A DNA stretch of 64,000 nucleotides from Rossellomorea orangium (GTDB lineage: Bacteria; Bacillota; Bacilli; Bacillales; Bacillaceae_B): NCBI RefSeq assembly GCF_019334305.1, contig NZ_JAHWGH010000005.1, forward strand, positions 14,882 through 78,881, read 5' to 3'. The position numbers and the translations under genes are program-made. The notes below the pieces were generated by a model. It worked only from the letters and a program-made list of their open reading frames with translations. It did no database searches and was not told the DNA's origin. Positions 8,968 through 17,631 of this stretch are shown piece by piece (position 1 is the first letter of the stretch; the number at the start of each line of letters is the position of its first letter).

Positions 8968-10218
8968 TTATTTCTTCGATGTAAGATCGATCGCTTTCTT
9001 AATATCTTTATACGAATTGGATTTACCGTACAGAAGGACCCCACCTCGATAAACGCGTGCACCGAAAACACCCAACAGGACGATGGTCAAAAGAAGGAGC
9101 ACAATCCCGATGATTGGTTCATACAACGGCAGATTCAACATACCGACCCGGAGGAACATGACCATCGGTGTGAAGAAGGGGATATAAGACGTTACCGTGA
9201 CAAAGCCTGATTCCGGATTCCCGAGGCCAAACATCGAAATGAAGAATCCGATCATGATCAGGAAAGTCATCGGCATGATCATCTGCTGGACATCTTCGAT
9301 TCGGCTCACAAGTGATCCCAATAAGGCTGCAAGGGTTGCATACAGGAAGTACCCCAGCAAAAAGAAGACAACGGCATAAATGATGACACTTACTGATAAG
9401 GATTCAAATCCAAATCCATCAAAGAATCCTCCTACCAGTTCATCCTTCTTGCGGATCAGGGTAAAGTAGCCTACACCAAGGATAACTCCCAATTGAGTCA
9501 AACCTGCCAGACCGATCCCGATGATCTTCGCAAACATTTGTTTCACTGGTGACACACTTGAAATGAGGATTTCCATGACCCTTGAACTTTTCTCCGTCGC
9601 GACTTCCATAGCCGTCATATTGGCATAAGCTATGACAGAGAAATAAATGAAGAATAATAGCACATAAACAATGCCTCTTGCCTGACTCAATTCTTCCTCC
9701 GATTTGGCACCTTCAACGAGGGCTTCTTTCTCGAATTCAACCGGGCCGCTTAACAGCGAGAGCTCTTCACCTGAAAGTTCCAGCTTACTTGCGGCTTGGG
9801 CGGATTTAATATTCTGCAAGGCGATCTGCAATTCTCCCGTTACTGCAGACTCCGATAATGAATTGGATTTGTACAGCGCTTTCGGCAGTCCGTCCCCATT
9901 TTCGCTTAATAACAGTAAACCTTTCAGCTCTTCTGACTCAATCTTCTTCTCCAATTCTTCCGTTGACCCAGAGGAAGGTACTAACTGAATCTCACTATCC
10001 ATTGTCTCCAACTGCTGAACGAGTGGGTCATATAGCTTACCCGTTTCGTCCTGAACCGCTATCTTGCTTCCTTCATCATCGGTGAAGCTTGAGATCACAC
10101 TGTCGAAATTGGCCAGCAGTACAAGGGCTGCGGCAATGATGACCGTTGAAATGATAAAGGATTTAGCCTTAAGTTTTGACATATACGAGTGACCCAGGAT
10201 CAAGAAGAAATTATTCAT
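8968..10218 (-). CDS. yhaP: YhaP, NatB-like ABC-2 permease
   Basis: A 416-aa ABC-2 type permease. It has one N-terminal helix (about 20-40), a large extracytoplasmic domain (about 45-175), then five or six membrane helices. The motif SSRVMEILISSVSPVKQMFAKI is diagnostic of the NatB/CcmB-like family that extrudes Na+ or antibiotics. It overlaps yhaQ by eight bases and is co-transcribed with it. YhaP is a paralog of Na+-extruding NatB; transport of Na+ by YhaPQ itself is inference. Confidence 0.92.
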   Translation of the reverse strand: MNNFFLILGHSYMSKLKAKSFIISTVIIAAALVLLANFDSVISSFTDDEGSKIAVQDETGKLYDPLVQQLETMDSEIQLVPSSGSTEELEKKIESEELKGLLLLSENGDGLPKALYKSNSLSESAVTGELQIALQNIKSAQAASKLELSGEELSLLSGPVEFEKEALVEGAKSEEELSQARGIVYVLLFFIYFSVIAYANMTAMEVATEKSSRVMEILISSVSPVKQMFAKIIGIGLAGLTQLGVILGVGYFTLIRKKDELVGGFFDGFGFESLSVSVIIYAVVFFLLGYFLYATLAALLGSLVSRIEDVQQMIMPMTFLIMIGFFISMFGLGNPESGFVTVTSYIPFFTPMVMFLRVGMLNLPLYEPIIGIVLLLLTIVLLGVFGARVYRGGVLLYGKSNSYKDIKKAIDLTSKK

Positions 10219-11110
10219 AAGAGGTTCCCACCTTTTCTATAAAAATATCATTCAAGGACGGTTCCTCTAATTCGAATTTACGCAGGAAACCTTTTTGTAC
10301 GACATCGTGGAAAACTCCTTGTGCTGCTGTCTCCGATTCCACCTGCAGAAGGACTCCTTCGGTTGTTTCTTTAAGCTTCGTCACGCCATGGAGGTCTTTT
10401 AGATACGTCAGGTCAAAATCTGCATGGATCACTACATTCTTCTTTCCAAAGGAACGTTTAATTTCCTTCAGACCACCATGCACAACCGGACGTCCTTTAT
10501 GCATGATACACAGACTCTCACAAAGTTCCTCCACATGCTCCATCCGATGACTTGAAAATACGATCGTTGTCCCGCTTTTCTTGATCTCCCTGACGGCGTC
10601 CTTCAATAACTCAACATTCACCGGATCAAGACCGCTGAATGGTTCGTCCAGTATTAAGAGTTTCGGCTTGTGGATGACCGAGGCGATGAATTGTATTTTC
10701 TGCTGATTTCCTTTGGACAGCTCCTCGACTTTCTTGTTAAGGTACTGAGGAACATTGAACCGCTCCAGCCAAATGGTTAACTCCTTCAGGATCTCTCTTT
10801 TCTCCATTCCCCGAAGACGTGCCAGATAGACGATTTGATCGCTCACCTTCATCTTAGGGTAGAGTCCTCTTTCTTCCGGTAGATATCCGATTTCAGGACT
10901 GGTGGAATAATCAATCCCTTTCCCGTTCCACGTAATCCTGCCTTCTGTTGCATCCAACAATCCCAACACCATTCGAAAGGTCGTCGTTTTCCCGGCGCCA
11001 TTCGCTCCGAGGAATCCAAACATCTCACTCGGGGGGATCTCAAGTGACAGCTCATCTACCGCTGTAAAATTCCCAAACCTTTTGGTTACCTGTTGTATTT
11101 TTAAACTCAT
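10211..11110 (-). CDS. yhaQ: YhaQ, NatA-like ABC ATPase
   Basis: A 299-aa ABC ATP-binding subunit. Walker A is GANGAGKTT, the signature is ELSKGNQQKIQF, Walker B is LLILDEPFSGLDPVN, and the H-loop is VFSSHRMEHVE. The roughly 80-residue C-terminal extension after the ATPase core is typical of NatA-type exporters. It is the first gene of the yhaQ-yhaP operon and powers the YhaP permease. Confidence 0.94.
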   Translation of the reverse strand: MSLKIQQVTKRFGNFTAVDELSLEIPPSEMFGFLGANGAGKTTTFRMVLGLLDATEGRITWNGKGIDYSTSPEIGYLPEERGLYPKMKVSDQIVYLARLRGMEKREILKELTIWLERFNVPQYLNKKVEELSKGNQQKIQFIASVIHKPKLLILDEPFSGLDPVNVELLKDAVREIKKSGTTIVFSSHRMEHVEELCESLCIMHKGRPVVHGGLKEIKRSFGKKNVVIHADFDLTYLKDLHGVTKLKETTEGVLLQVESETAAQGVFHDVVQKGFLRKFELEEPSLNDIFIEKVGTSYE

Positions 11111-11283
11111 GTTTCGCTTCTCCCTCCTGTTGCGTCATCCTTTTCTCTAGTACTCTACGATTTCATCTAGAAAAGGTTTCATTTTCCACCCTTTTTCATT
11201 ATCAAACAATTTAGACTTCCCAAAAAAAAGATAGTATGAAAAAATATAGTAGTACATTATTTTAATACAAAGGGGTATTAACA

Positions 11284-11469
11284 ATGAAAGTATACAAATT
11301 GACAGTATTTGAGAGTGACGGAAAAAAAATACTGGATGAATCATTCGAAGCTTCATCTGACAGCGACGCAAAGAAAATGGGCGAATCGATGCTCGAGGAA
11401 AAAGGATACAGCGAGCACACACATCGCTGCACATCCCCCCTCGGGAAACTGTTATTGTTTCACGTATAA
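11284..11469 (+). CDS. yhzD: YhzD-like small protein
   Basis: A 61-aa protein, MKVYKLTVFESDGKKILDES.., rich in charged residues with a beta-strand-like start and a helical middle (SDSDAKKMGESMLEEKGY). Length, sequence and position between yhaQ and yhaR match B. subtilis YhzD, a protein of unknown function. GGGG lies before the ATG. It is a single-gene unit on the plus strand with its own terminator, between two minus-strand operons. Confidence 0.8.
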   Translation: MKVYKLTVFESDGKKILDESFEASSDSDAKKMGESMLEEKGYSEHTHRCTSPLGKLLLFHV

Positions 11470-11479
11470 GATCTTTTTT

Positions 11480-11516
11480 GCATTACAGGCGTTTTTGTCT
11501 GTGATGCATTTTTTTA
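11480..11516 (+). terminator. yhzD terminator
   Basis: The stem GCATTACAG/CTGTGATGC (9 bp with one G-U) is followed by seven T. Confidence 0.9.
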
Positions 11517-11528
11517 TTGTGTATTACG

Positions 11529-11558
11529 AAAAAAGGAACCTACCATTCAGGCAGGTTC
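11529..11558 (-). terminator. yhaR terminator
   Basis: The minus-strand stem GAACCT/AGGTTC is followed by T6, close to the yhaR stop. The stem is short. Confidence 0.6.
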
Positions 11559-11567
11559 ACATGTATT

Positions 11568-12362
11568 TCATTCACCCTTGAATTGGGGTCTTCTTTTTTC
11601 CACGAAAGCTTGAATGCCTTCTTTATGGTCGGATGTTTGGCGCATGAGCCACTGACCTTCCTTCTCCAGATCCAGTGCATGCTGCAACCTTTCTTTGTTC
11701 AGGGCTACATACACTTCTTTCGTTTTCAACATGGCTTTCGTCGGCGCACTTAATACCTGTTTGGTATATCGCGCTATCCCTTCCTCCAATTTACCTGAAG
11801 GAATGGCTTCATCGACAAGGCCTTTCATCAAGGCTTCCTGCCCTTCAAATACTTTGCCGTTCCATATCAACCGTTTTGCTTTATGTGCTCCCAGGCGCTC
11901 TTCCAGAAGGAAATGACTGCCCCCATCAGGGATCAAGGCAATTCCGATAAAGTTCATGGCAAGCTTGCTGTCTTCTTCACACAGAATATAATCCGAAGCC
12001 AGTGCGAGACTCAGTCCAAGCCCCGCAGCCGCTCCGTGGATGCCTGTCAGGACCACTTTCGGCATTGAGTATAAAGTCATCACCAGTTCACTAATTGTAT
12101 CCATAATTCCTGAGAACTGCTCCTCGCCACTTAATTGGAGCATGGACTTAATATCTCCCCCGGAAGAAAACCCCTTTCCTTCCCCCGTCAGGATCAACAA
12201 AGAAATCGATGGATCACTTTTCACCTCTTTAAGGGCTGCCAGCAGCTCTTCCATAAGACGAGCGTCCAATGCATTCAGGGACTGAGGCCGATTCAACAAT
12301 AGCCTCGCCACTTTCCCCTCTTTATGTAATTTTACTGTTTCATATTGATTTGACACTGTCAA
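11568..12362 (-). CDS. yhaR: Enoyl-CoA hydratase/isomerase family protein
   Basis: A 264-aa crotonase-fold enzyme. The two oxyanion-hole regions are GFSSGGDIKSM and HGAAAGLGLSLALASDYIL. The acidic active-site position is in NFIGIALIPDGG, where an Asp replaces the usual Glu, as in PaaG-type isomerases. The start is a TTG at 12362 with GGGGAGGG six bases upstream; longer in-frame starts lack a ribosome site. It lies just downstream of an acyl-CoA ligase on the same strand, so fatty-acid or aromatic-acid CoA breakdown is likely. The exact substrate is not readable. Confidence 0.88.
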   Translation of the reverse strand: MTVSNQYETVKLHKEGKVARLLLNRPQSLNALDARLMEELLAALKEVKSDPSISLLILTGEGKGFSSGGDIKSMLQLSGEEQFSGIMDTISELVMTLYSMPKVVLTGIHGAAAGLGLSLALASDYILCEEDSKLAMNFIGIALIPDGGSHFLLEERLGAHKAKRLIWNGKVFEGQEALMKGLVDEAIPSGKLEEGIARYTKQVLSAPTKAMLKTKEVYVALNKERLQHALDLEKEGQWLMRQTSDHKEGIQAFVEKRRPQFKGE

Positions 12363-12442
12363 AATAATCCCTCCCCTTTCTATTATCATAGCGCATGTCT
12401 CTCATTACAGGAATGTTTTTTTAGAAAAGTGCAATAATTCAA

Positions 12443-12466
12443 AAGAGAGACCGGCATTCAGCCGAC
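12443..12466 (-). terminator. Weak terminator after acyl-CoA ligase
   Basis: The minus-strand hairpin GGTCGGC/GCCGGTC, with G-U pairs, is followed by CTCTTTTG. It is modest, so read-through into yhaR is possible. Confidence 0.5.
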
Positions 12467-12480
12467 CTCCCCCCGAATAC

Positions 12481-14094
12481 TCAAATTTGCTTTATTTGAT
12501 CTTGAACCTGATCCCGGAGAGCTCTCTTTAAAAATTTCCCCACTGACGTCTTTGGAATTTCTTCAAGGAACAGAATCTCATCCGGCAGCCACCATTTCGC
12601 AAACTGCGGTTTCAGGAAATCCATGACGTCTTCCTTTGTCACCATTCCTTTTCCGGATTCCTTTAGGACAACACAGGCAACCGGCCGTTCCTGCCATTCT
12701 TCGTGCGGCACCGCAACGACAGCAGCTTCAAAAATATGCTCATGGGCCATGAGGGCATTCTCTAGATCCACAGAAGAGATCCATTCCCCACCAGATTTGA
12801 TGAGGTCCTTTGTCCGATCCACAATCTTGATGTATCCCTCTTCATCTATGGTAACGACATCTCCCGTGTACAGCCAGCCATCCCGGAATGCATCCTTTGT
12901 TCTTTCATCCTCATAATATTCCGAGGCAATCCACGGTCCTCTTAATGCCAGTTCCCCCATTTCGACACCATCCCAGGCTACCTCACCGTCTTTGCCGACG
13001 ATTTTCATATCCAACCCCGGTACAAGGATTCCCTGCTTTGCTTTCAGTTCGAGCTTATCTTCAGCTGAAAGATCATCATGATAGCTTTTGGAAGAAGCAA
13101 TGACAGCAAGCGGGCTTGTCTCGGTCATTCCATATGCATGCATGAACGGAATGCCGAACTTCTCTTCAAATGTTCGAATCATGCCTTTAGGCGCAGCTGA
13201 TCCCCCACATAAAATCGAGCGGAGACTGGAAAGATCGTATTCATTCTTTTCCAATTCATTAAGAAGCCCAAGCCAAATCGTTGGAACGCCTGCTGAAATG
13301 GTCACTTTTTCATCCTGCATGAGCTCTGCAAGAAGTCCCGGGGTGAAATATGGTCCGGGAAGAACCTGCTTCGTGCCGAACCACACCGATGCGAAAGGCA
13401 TTCCCCATGCATTCACATGGAACATCGGTACCACAGGCAGGGCAACATCTCTTTCACTGACTCCCGTCGTATCAGCGAGGCCAAGAGCCATTGCGTGCAA
13501 CACAATCCCTCTATGAGAATAAATGACTCCTTTAGGATTACCGGTCGTAGCTGAGGTGTAACACATCCCTGCAGGAGAATTCTCATCAATGTCTGTACGG
13601 AATGGGAAAGTCGGGTCCTCCTCTTCCAATAATCGTTCATAATGATATACGGGCTCCAGAGTCGTCTCGGGCAAATCCCCATCGGTCATGACAATGAATG
13701 CTTTGACTGTCGGGATCTGGTCTTTGATTTTTTCAATGAGTGGAACGACATCAGGGTCTATGAGCAATACTTGATCCCCGGCATGGTTGATGATGTAAGA
13801 GATGTGCTGTGGCGATAAGCGGATGTTGATCGTATGTAGGACAGCTCCGCTGCACGGAATGGCAAAGTACGCTTCCAGGTGACGGTGATGATTCCAGGCA
13901 AGCGTCCCTACTTTATCCCCTTCTTCGATTCCTAGTTTTGACAAGGAACTTGCGAGTCTTCTCGTCCGTTCAGCCCACTGTTTGTATGTAAGGCGGGTTA
14001 TGCCGGACTCTGTACGGGAAACGATTTCTTTCTTAGGAAAATACTTTTCAGCTCGTTCAATCATTTGTGTCAAAAGCAGAGGTGTTTGCATCAT
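12481..14094 (-). CDS. Medium/long-chain fatty-acid-CoA ligase
   Basis: A 537-aa adenylate-forming enzyme that activates carboxylic acids to acyl-CoA. It has the AMP-binding P-loop (CYTSATTGNPKGVIYSHR), YGMTETSP, YTGDVV, and the hinge and Lys motif DRTKDLIKSGGEWIS; a C-terminal catalytic Lys is in KTSVGKFLKR. The sequence is closest in style to AlkK/LcfB-like ligases. The ATG at 14094 follows GGGGAG. A cre-like site lies 24-38 bases upstream, suggesting catabolite repression, as for other Bacillus fatty-acid genes. Confidence 0.9.
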   Translation of the reverse strand: MMQTPLLLTQMIERAEKYFPKKEIVSRTESGITRLTYKQWAERTRRLASSLSKLGIEEGDKVGTLAWNHHRHLEAYFAIPCSGAVLHTINIRLSPQHISYIINHAGDQVLLIDPDVVPLIEKIKDQIPTVKAFIVMTDGDLPETTLEPVYHYERLLEEEDPTFPFRTDIDENSPAGMCYTSATTGNPKGVIYSHRGIVLHAMALGLADTTGVSERDVALPVVPMFHVNAWGMPFASVWFGTKQVLPGPYFTPGLLAELMQDEKVTISAGVPTIWLGLLNELEKNEYDLSSLRSILCGGSAAPKGMIRTFEEKFGIPFMHAYGMTETSPLAVIASSKSYHDDLSAEDKLELKAKQGILVPGLDMKIVGKDGEVAWDGVEMGELALRGPWIASEYYEDERTKDAFRDGWLYTGDVVTIDEEGYIKIVDRTKDLIKSGGEWISSVDLENALMAHEHIFEAAVVAVPHEEWQERPVACVVLKESGKGMVTKEDVMDFLKPQFAKWWLPDEILFLEEIPKTSVGKFLKRALRDQVQDQIKQI

Positions 14095-14116
14095 ACTCAA
14101 TCTCTCCCCTCAATAT

Positions 14117-14132
14117 AGTAAGCGCTTCCAAT
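14117..14132 (-). promoter_or_regulatory. cre-like CcpA operator
   Basis: The minus-strand sequence TTGGAAGCGCTTACTA matches the catabolite-responsive element consensus TGNAANCGNTNNCA except at the last position. It lies in the leader of the acyl-CoA ligase gene. Assignment is by consensus only. Confidence 0.6.
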
Positions 14133-14234
14133 AAGTGTTTGATTTTCTATGTCTATCTAACTAATTCTCCCCTTCCTTTAATTATTCCTTTTAGTATTAT
14201 CGAAAAATTCGGGTAATGACCGAGTAGGTTGTAT

Positions 14235-14282
14235 AAAAAAAAGGGTGTCCCTTTAGCATAAGCTATCAGGGCACCCTCTTTG
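14235..14282 (-). terminator. hemZ terminator
   Basis: The minus-strand stem AGAGGGTGCCCT / AGGGACACCCTT, with a loop of about 18 nt, is followed by eight T. Confidence 0.85.
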
Positions 14283-15779
14283 TTATGAGAATAAGTCATT
14301 TAATATCTTAATTTTCTTTTCAGTATACTCCTTGAATCCAAGATTATAGGCATTCGGTTCTTTCGGATTGGCAAAATGCGTGATCTTACCAGTCTTCGGA
14401 TCAATGAATTTACTTGCCGCCCCGCAGCCGATGCCGATGATCGTTTGGACTTCTTCCATGATCATGATGTTATAGATGCTATCCTGTCCGGGAAGGGCAT
14501 AACCTACGTTCTCTAAGTTACCAAGGATATTTTTTTGGCGGTATAAATAGTAAGGTTCATAGCCGTGTTCCTTTGTCCACTCTTCAGCAAGGTTCATCAT
14601 CTTACCAATTTCATGCCGGTCAGCTACTTTGTATTTGTCTTTGTTCTTCGTCATTTCAGACGCTCTTTTAAAGGACAGAGTATGAACTGTCAACGATTCC
14701 GGCATGAGCTTCTCGGTTTCATCCAATGAGTGCTGAAGTTCGGGAAGCTCTTCACCGGGAAGTCCGATGATCAAATCCATATTGATATTGTTCATTCCCA
14801 TACTGCGGGATAAATGAAACTTATCAATGGTTTCTTCTACTGTGTGATGACGGCCGATCGCTTTTAACGTTTCCTGGGTGTACGATTGAGGGTTGATGGA
14901 AATCCGGTCGATATTCCACTTGTTGAGCACCTCTAATTTATCCTCGGAAATCGTATCGGGTCTTCCTGCCTCGACTGTCACTTCCCTTACTTTATCGACA
15001 TCAGGGAAGGATCGGTACATCTCTTCATACAGAGCATCCATTTCTTCTGCCGTGATGGAGGTTGGAGTACCGCCGCCATAATAAATGGTCGTTATTTTAA
15101 TATTTTTTTCCTTCATCCAGCGTCCCATTTCCTGGATTTCGTAGTGAAGTCCTGCAAGGAACGAATCGACACGACCTTGTTTACCCAGTATCGCGTATGC
15201 AGGAAAAGTACAGTAAGCACATTTGGTCGGGCAGAACGGGATACCAATATAAATACTCACTTCATGCTGAAGATCATAAAGATCCGGCACGACAGAAAGC
15301 TGACGATCGACGATGTTTTGCATAAGATCGATCTTTTCATCTGTAATGAGGTATTCTTTTTTCAATTTTTCATGGATCTCCTCTTTTGGGACCCCGAGCT
15401 GTGTCTGCTTATGCAAGAGCTTCGTCGGCCGGATACCCGTTAAAATCCCCCACTTCTGCCTGATTTCAGTCAGATCTTGAAGAACATTTAAATAAACATG
15501 GGAAACGGCGGTTTTCAGTTGTTTAAAGCGCTCTTTCTCATTTTCATACGGAGTCCACTCATGTTCATAATGGGCACTGTACGATTGTACTTTTGAGGAT
15601 TCCGTTAATACGGCTGCCGCTTCTATTTTTTCAGCTGTAGAAAGTTCTATATGGACTTGAAGGTCAGCATTGTCACATGAACCGAAATGAACCTGAGTCT
15701 CTTCAAAGAATAAATTGGCTATCAATCGCAGGGGGCGTTCAAAACGCTCATCCTCGATTCCTTTTATCAAAACATTCAC
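14283..15779 (-). CDS. hemZ: HemZ, radical SAM coproporphyrinogen dehydrogenase-like protein
   Basis: A 498-aa radical SAM protein with the CX3CX2C cluster motif in FCPTKCAYCTF. The SAM-site glycines IYYGGGTPTS follow, as do VEAGRP and SINPQS. The N-terminal extension of about 180 residues before the cluster is typical of Bacillus HemZ (501 aa). The start is a GTG at 15779, with AAAGGTGA upstream. HemZ is assigned to oxygen-independent heme synthesis by family, although biochemical support in Bacillus is weaker than for HemN. Monocistronic, with its own terminator. Confidence 0.93.
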   Translation of the reverse strand: MNVLIKGIEDERFERPLRLIANLFFEETQVHFGSCDNADLQVHIELSTAEKIEAAAVLTESSKVQSYSAHYEHEWTPYENEKERFKQLKTAVSHVYLNVLQDLTEIRQKWGILTGIRPTKLLHKQTQLGVPKEEIHEKLKKEYLITDEKIDLMQNIVDRQLSVVPDLYDLQHEVSIYIGIPFCPTKCAYCTFPAYAILGKQGRVDSFLAGLHYEIQEMGRWMKEKNIKITTIYYGGGTPTSITAEEMDALYEEMYRSFPDVDKVREVTVEAGRPDTISEDKLEVLNKWNIDRISINPQSYTQETLKAIGRHHTVEETIDKFHLSRSMGMNNINMDLIIGLPGEELPELQHSLDETEKLMPESLTVHTLSFKRASEMTKNKDKYKVADRHEIGKMMNLAEEWTKEHGYEPYYLYRQKNILGNLENVGYALPGQDSIYNIMIMEEVQTIIGIGCGAASKFIDPKTGKITHFANPKEPNAYNLGFKEYTEKKIKILNDLFS

Positions 15780-15869
15780 GTTGTAATCACCTTTCACAAA
15801 ACTAATAAGCTTTTATAAGTGTACAGAAAGGGGTGGAAATGGTCAATGGTCGGTACTTTGGCATTATAA

Positions 15870-15900
15870 AAACAAACCCCCGCATTAAATGCGGGGGCCT
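15870..15900 (-). terminator. yhaX terminator
   Basis: The perfect palindrome CCCCCGCATTTAATGCGGGGG at 15877-15897 (minus-strand T run beyond it) follows the yhaX stop. Confidence 0.9.
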
Positions 15901-15904
15901 TTCA

Positions 15905-16774
15905 TTACGATTTTATGATATTCATTTTTTTCAGGAATGGGATGGGATGCTGTTTTCGAAACAGCTCAGTCACAAAGTACGGAATCCCTTTTTCAACCTG
16001 GCTGCGGGTGATCCAGTTTGCCGCAGCCCGCACTTGGGGAGGGGAATCTCCCATAGCGACGCCAAGCCCTGAGCATGTCATGCAATCGATATCATCTATA
16101 CCTGAACCGACCATCACGATTTGATCCTTCTTCACGCCGAGCCTTTCAGAAAGATACATCAATCCACGGAGCTTGGATACACCCTTCGGCACGATATCCA
16201 ATTTATAATCAGATGTCGGAATGGCATCCACTTCTTCATACATACCTTTTAAAGAAGCGACAACATCCCATACATCCTCCCTATGTTCCATGACTACGGA
16301 GATTTTTGGTACAGACATCGGATTCTCCAGAAGATGATCGCTTACACGGTCCACAAACTGTTTACTGTAAAGTAGTTTCGATTCCCGCTGCCATGAAACC
16401 TTTGCCATCTCCCTGGCCTGTGTATTGGCTTTTCCTACGATGGAACGCTTTTCATGGGAAAGGTGTATCTGGCTTGAGAAGCCTTCCAGAAATTGAACAA
16501 TTTCATACGTAATATCCTCGGCAATCTTTTTCACATACATCGGCTTTTCAAGCTCTCCAGCGATATAAGCTCCACTATGTGTCACGATCGGACTGTCAAG
16601 CTTCAGGGCTTTGGCAACTTTTTTTGCGGATGCAAAGCTCCTGCTGGTGACCAATGTGACCGGAACCCCTTTATCTTGAACGTACTCAATTGCTTCCTTC
16701 GTTTCCTTCGCAATTTTTCCGTTTTCATTCACGATGGTGCCATCAATATTCAAAGCCATCATTCGATAGATCAT
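15905..16774 (-). CDS. yhaX: YhaX, Cof-type HAD-like protein with altered catalytic motifs
   Basis: A 289-aa HAD-fold protein of the Cof/YcsE type with a cap domain. Motif II is VTSRS and motif III has Lys in VPKGVSKLRG. Motif I reads ALNIDGT, so the usual nucleophilic Asp is Asn9. Motif IV reads GSGIDD rather than GDxxND. Two of the four catalytic motifs therefore deviate and phosphatase activity is doubtful. Position next to hemZ and yheA matches B. subtilis yhaX, described as a sporulation-associated stress-type protein. Whether the family shares the Asn is not checked here. Confidence 0.85.
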   Translation of the reverse strand: MIYRMMALNIDGTIVNENGKIAKETKEAIEYVQDKGVPVTLVTSRSFASAKKVAKALKLDSPIVTHSGAYIAGELEKPMYVKKIAEDITYEIVQFLEGFSSQIHLSHEKRSIVGKANTQAREMAKVSWQRESKLLYSKQFVDRVSDHLLENPMSVPKISVVMEHREDVWDVVASLKGMYEEVDAIPTSDYKLDIVPKGVSKLRGLMYLSERLGVKKDQIVMVGSGIDDIDCMTCSGLGVAMGDSPPQVRAAANWITRSQVEKGIPYFVTELFRKQHPIPFLKKMNIIKS

Positions 16775-17002
16775 CTTTGGTGTCCCCCCTATATGTTGTC
16801 TACTCCCTTTCTTTACTTTTATGAAGGAGGATAGACAAATATGACAAGGAGCGGGATAGGAAATGATGCCCCCGTCATGAATGGAGGCTTGGATCGTTGA
16901 ACAGCTTAGAAAAAAAGGGTTGAAACTGGGGTTAAGGGAAATTCCATTACGATATTTCTTATATCGGGACGTTTGGAGAATGTATATGTGTTTGACGGGA
17001 CG

Positions 17003-17097
17003 TTAATTGCGTCATTTTATTATTAATTGCGTCATTTTCAACTTAATTGCGTCATTTTTTATTTTAATGCGTCATTTCCGACCTTAATTGCGTATTT
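17003..17097. repeat. Five-unit direct repeat array, 20-nt period
   Basis: The unit TTAATTGCGTCATTTT plus about 4 variable bases recurs with its GCGT core at 17009, 17029, 17049, 17069 and 17090: spacings 20, 20, 20 and 21. The array lies in the gap between yhaX (ends 16774 at its 5' side) and the yheA terminator. The rest of that gap (16775-17002) shows nothing recognisable. Function unknown; see the similar array at 30241-30340. Confidence 0.8.
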
Positions 17098-17143
17098 TTA
17101 ACAAATATCGGAAAAACAATCACCAGAACCAGACAACAACCAA

Positions 17144-17176
17144 TAAAAAAACCGACTCCCCATCAGGAAGTCGGTC
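17144..17176 (-). terminator. Terminator of yheBA
   Basis: The minus-strand stem ACCGACTT / AGTCGGT is followed by seven T directly after the yheA stop. Confidence 0.9.
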
Positions 17177-17191
17177 CCTATTCAACACTTA

Positions 17192-17545
17192 TTATTTTTG
17201 CATAGAACCGTAAAGCTCTTCAAGCGGCTTCATGATGACTTTGTTTAAGTCATTGATGACCATGCTCATGCGTTGCTCAGCTTCCATTAGCTTCGCGATT
17301 TTCTCATGCTGTTGAACAAGTTGAGCTGTCTTTTGAGCCTGCTCCACTTCTTCCTGAGAGATTTCTTCACCGCTCATTTGTTTTTGTTGAAGTGTCATTT
17401 GAATGTTTCTGAAGTTTTCAAACATCTTGTTAGCAGATTCGTCATTGTTTACTTCATCATACATTTTTTTCAGTTGTAGAAATTCATCGCTTTGACGCAA
17501 TGCACTTTCTAATTCGTTTGCTTGATCGTATAAGTTAATAGCCAA
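17192..17545 (-). CDS. yheA: YheA, YlbF/YmcA-family helical protein
   Basis: A 117-aa, almost wholly alpha-helical protein with no Cys and heptad-like Leu/Gln spacing (QANELESALRQSDEFLQLKKM). This is the DUF964 family that includes YlbF and YmcA of the RNase Y specificity complex. YheA itself has no assigned role. It follows yheB on the same strand after an 86-bp gap that holds a 9-bp inverted repeat. Confidence 0.9.
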   Translation of the reverse strand: MAINLYDQANELESALRQSDEFLQLKKMYDEVNNDESANKMFENFRNIQMTLQQKQMSGEEISQEEVEQAQKTAQLVQQHEKIAKLMEAEQRMSMVINDLNKVIMKPLEELYGSMQK

Positions 17546-17573
17546 AATACGTACCTCCTATAATTTCACTCTC

Positions 17574-17599
17574 CCTCACTATAACAAACAATAGTGAGG
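17574..17599. promoter_or_regulatory. Inverted repeat between yheB and yheA
   Basis: CCTCACTAT at 17574-17582 and ATAGTGAGG at 17591-17599 form a perfect 9-bp inverted repeat with an 8-nt spacer. There is no T run, so it is more likely an operator or an mRNA stability hairpin than a terminator. Confidence 0.5.
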
Positions 17600-17631
17600 A
17601 TTTCTAGGAAGGACCCTTAAACGAGCGTAAA

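Noticed and set aside
11268-11283. Sigma-B -10 element GGGTAT before yhzD
   Set aside because: It overlaps the ribosome site a few bases from the ATG and no -35 match stands at 12-14 bp.
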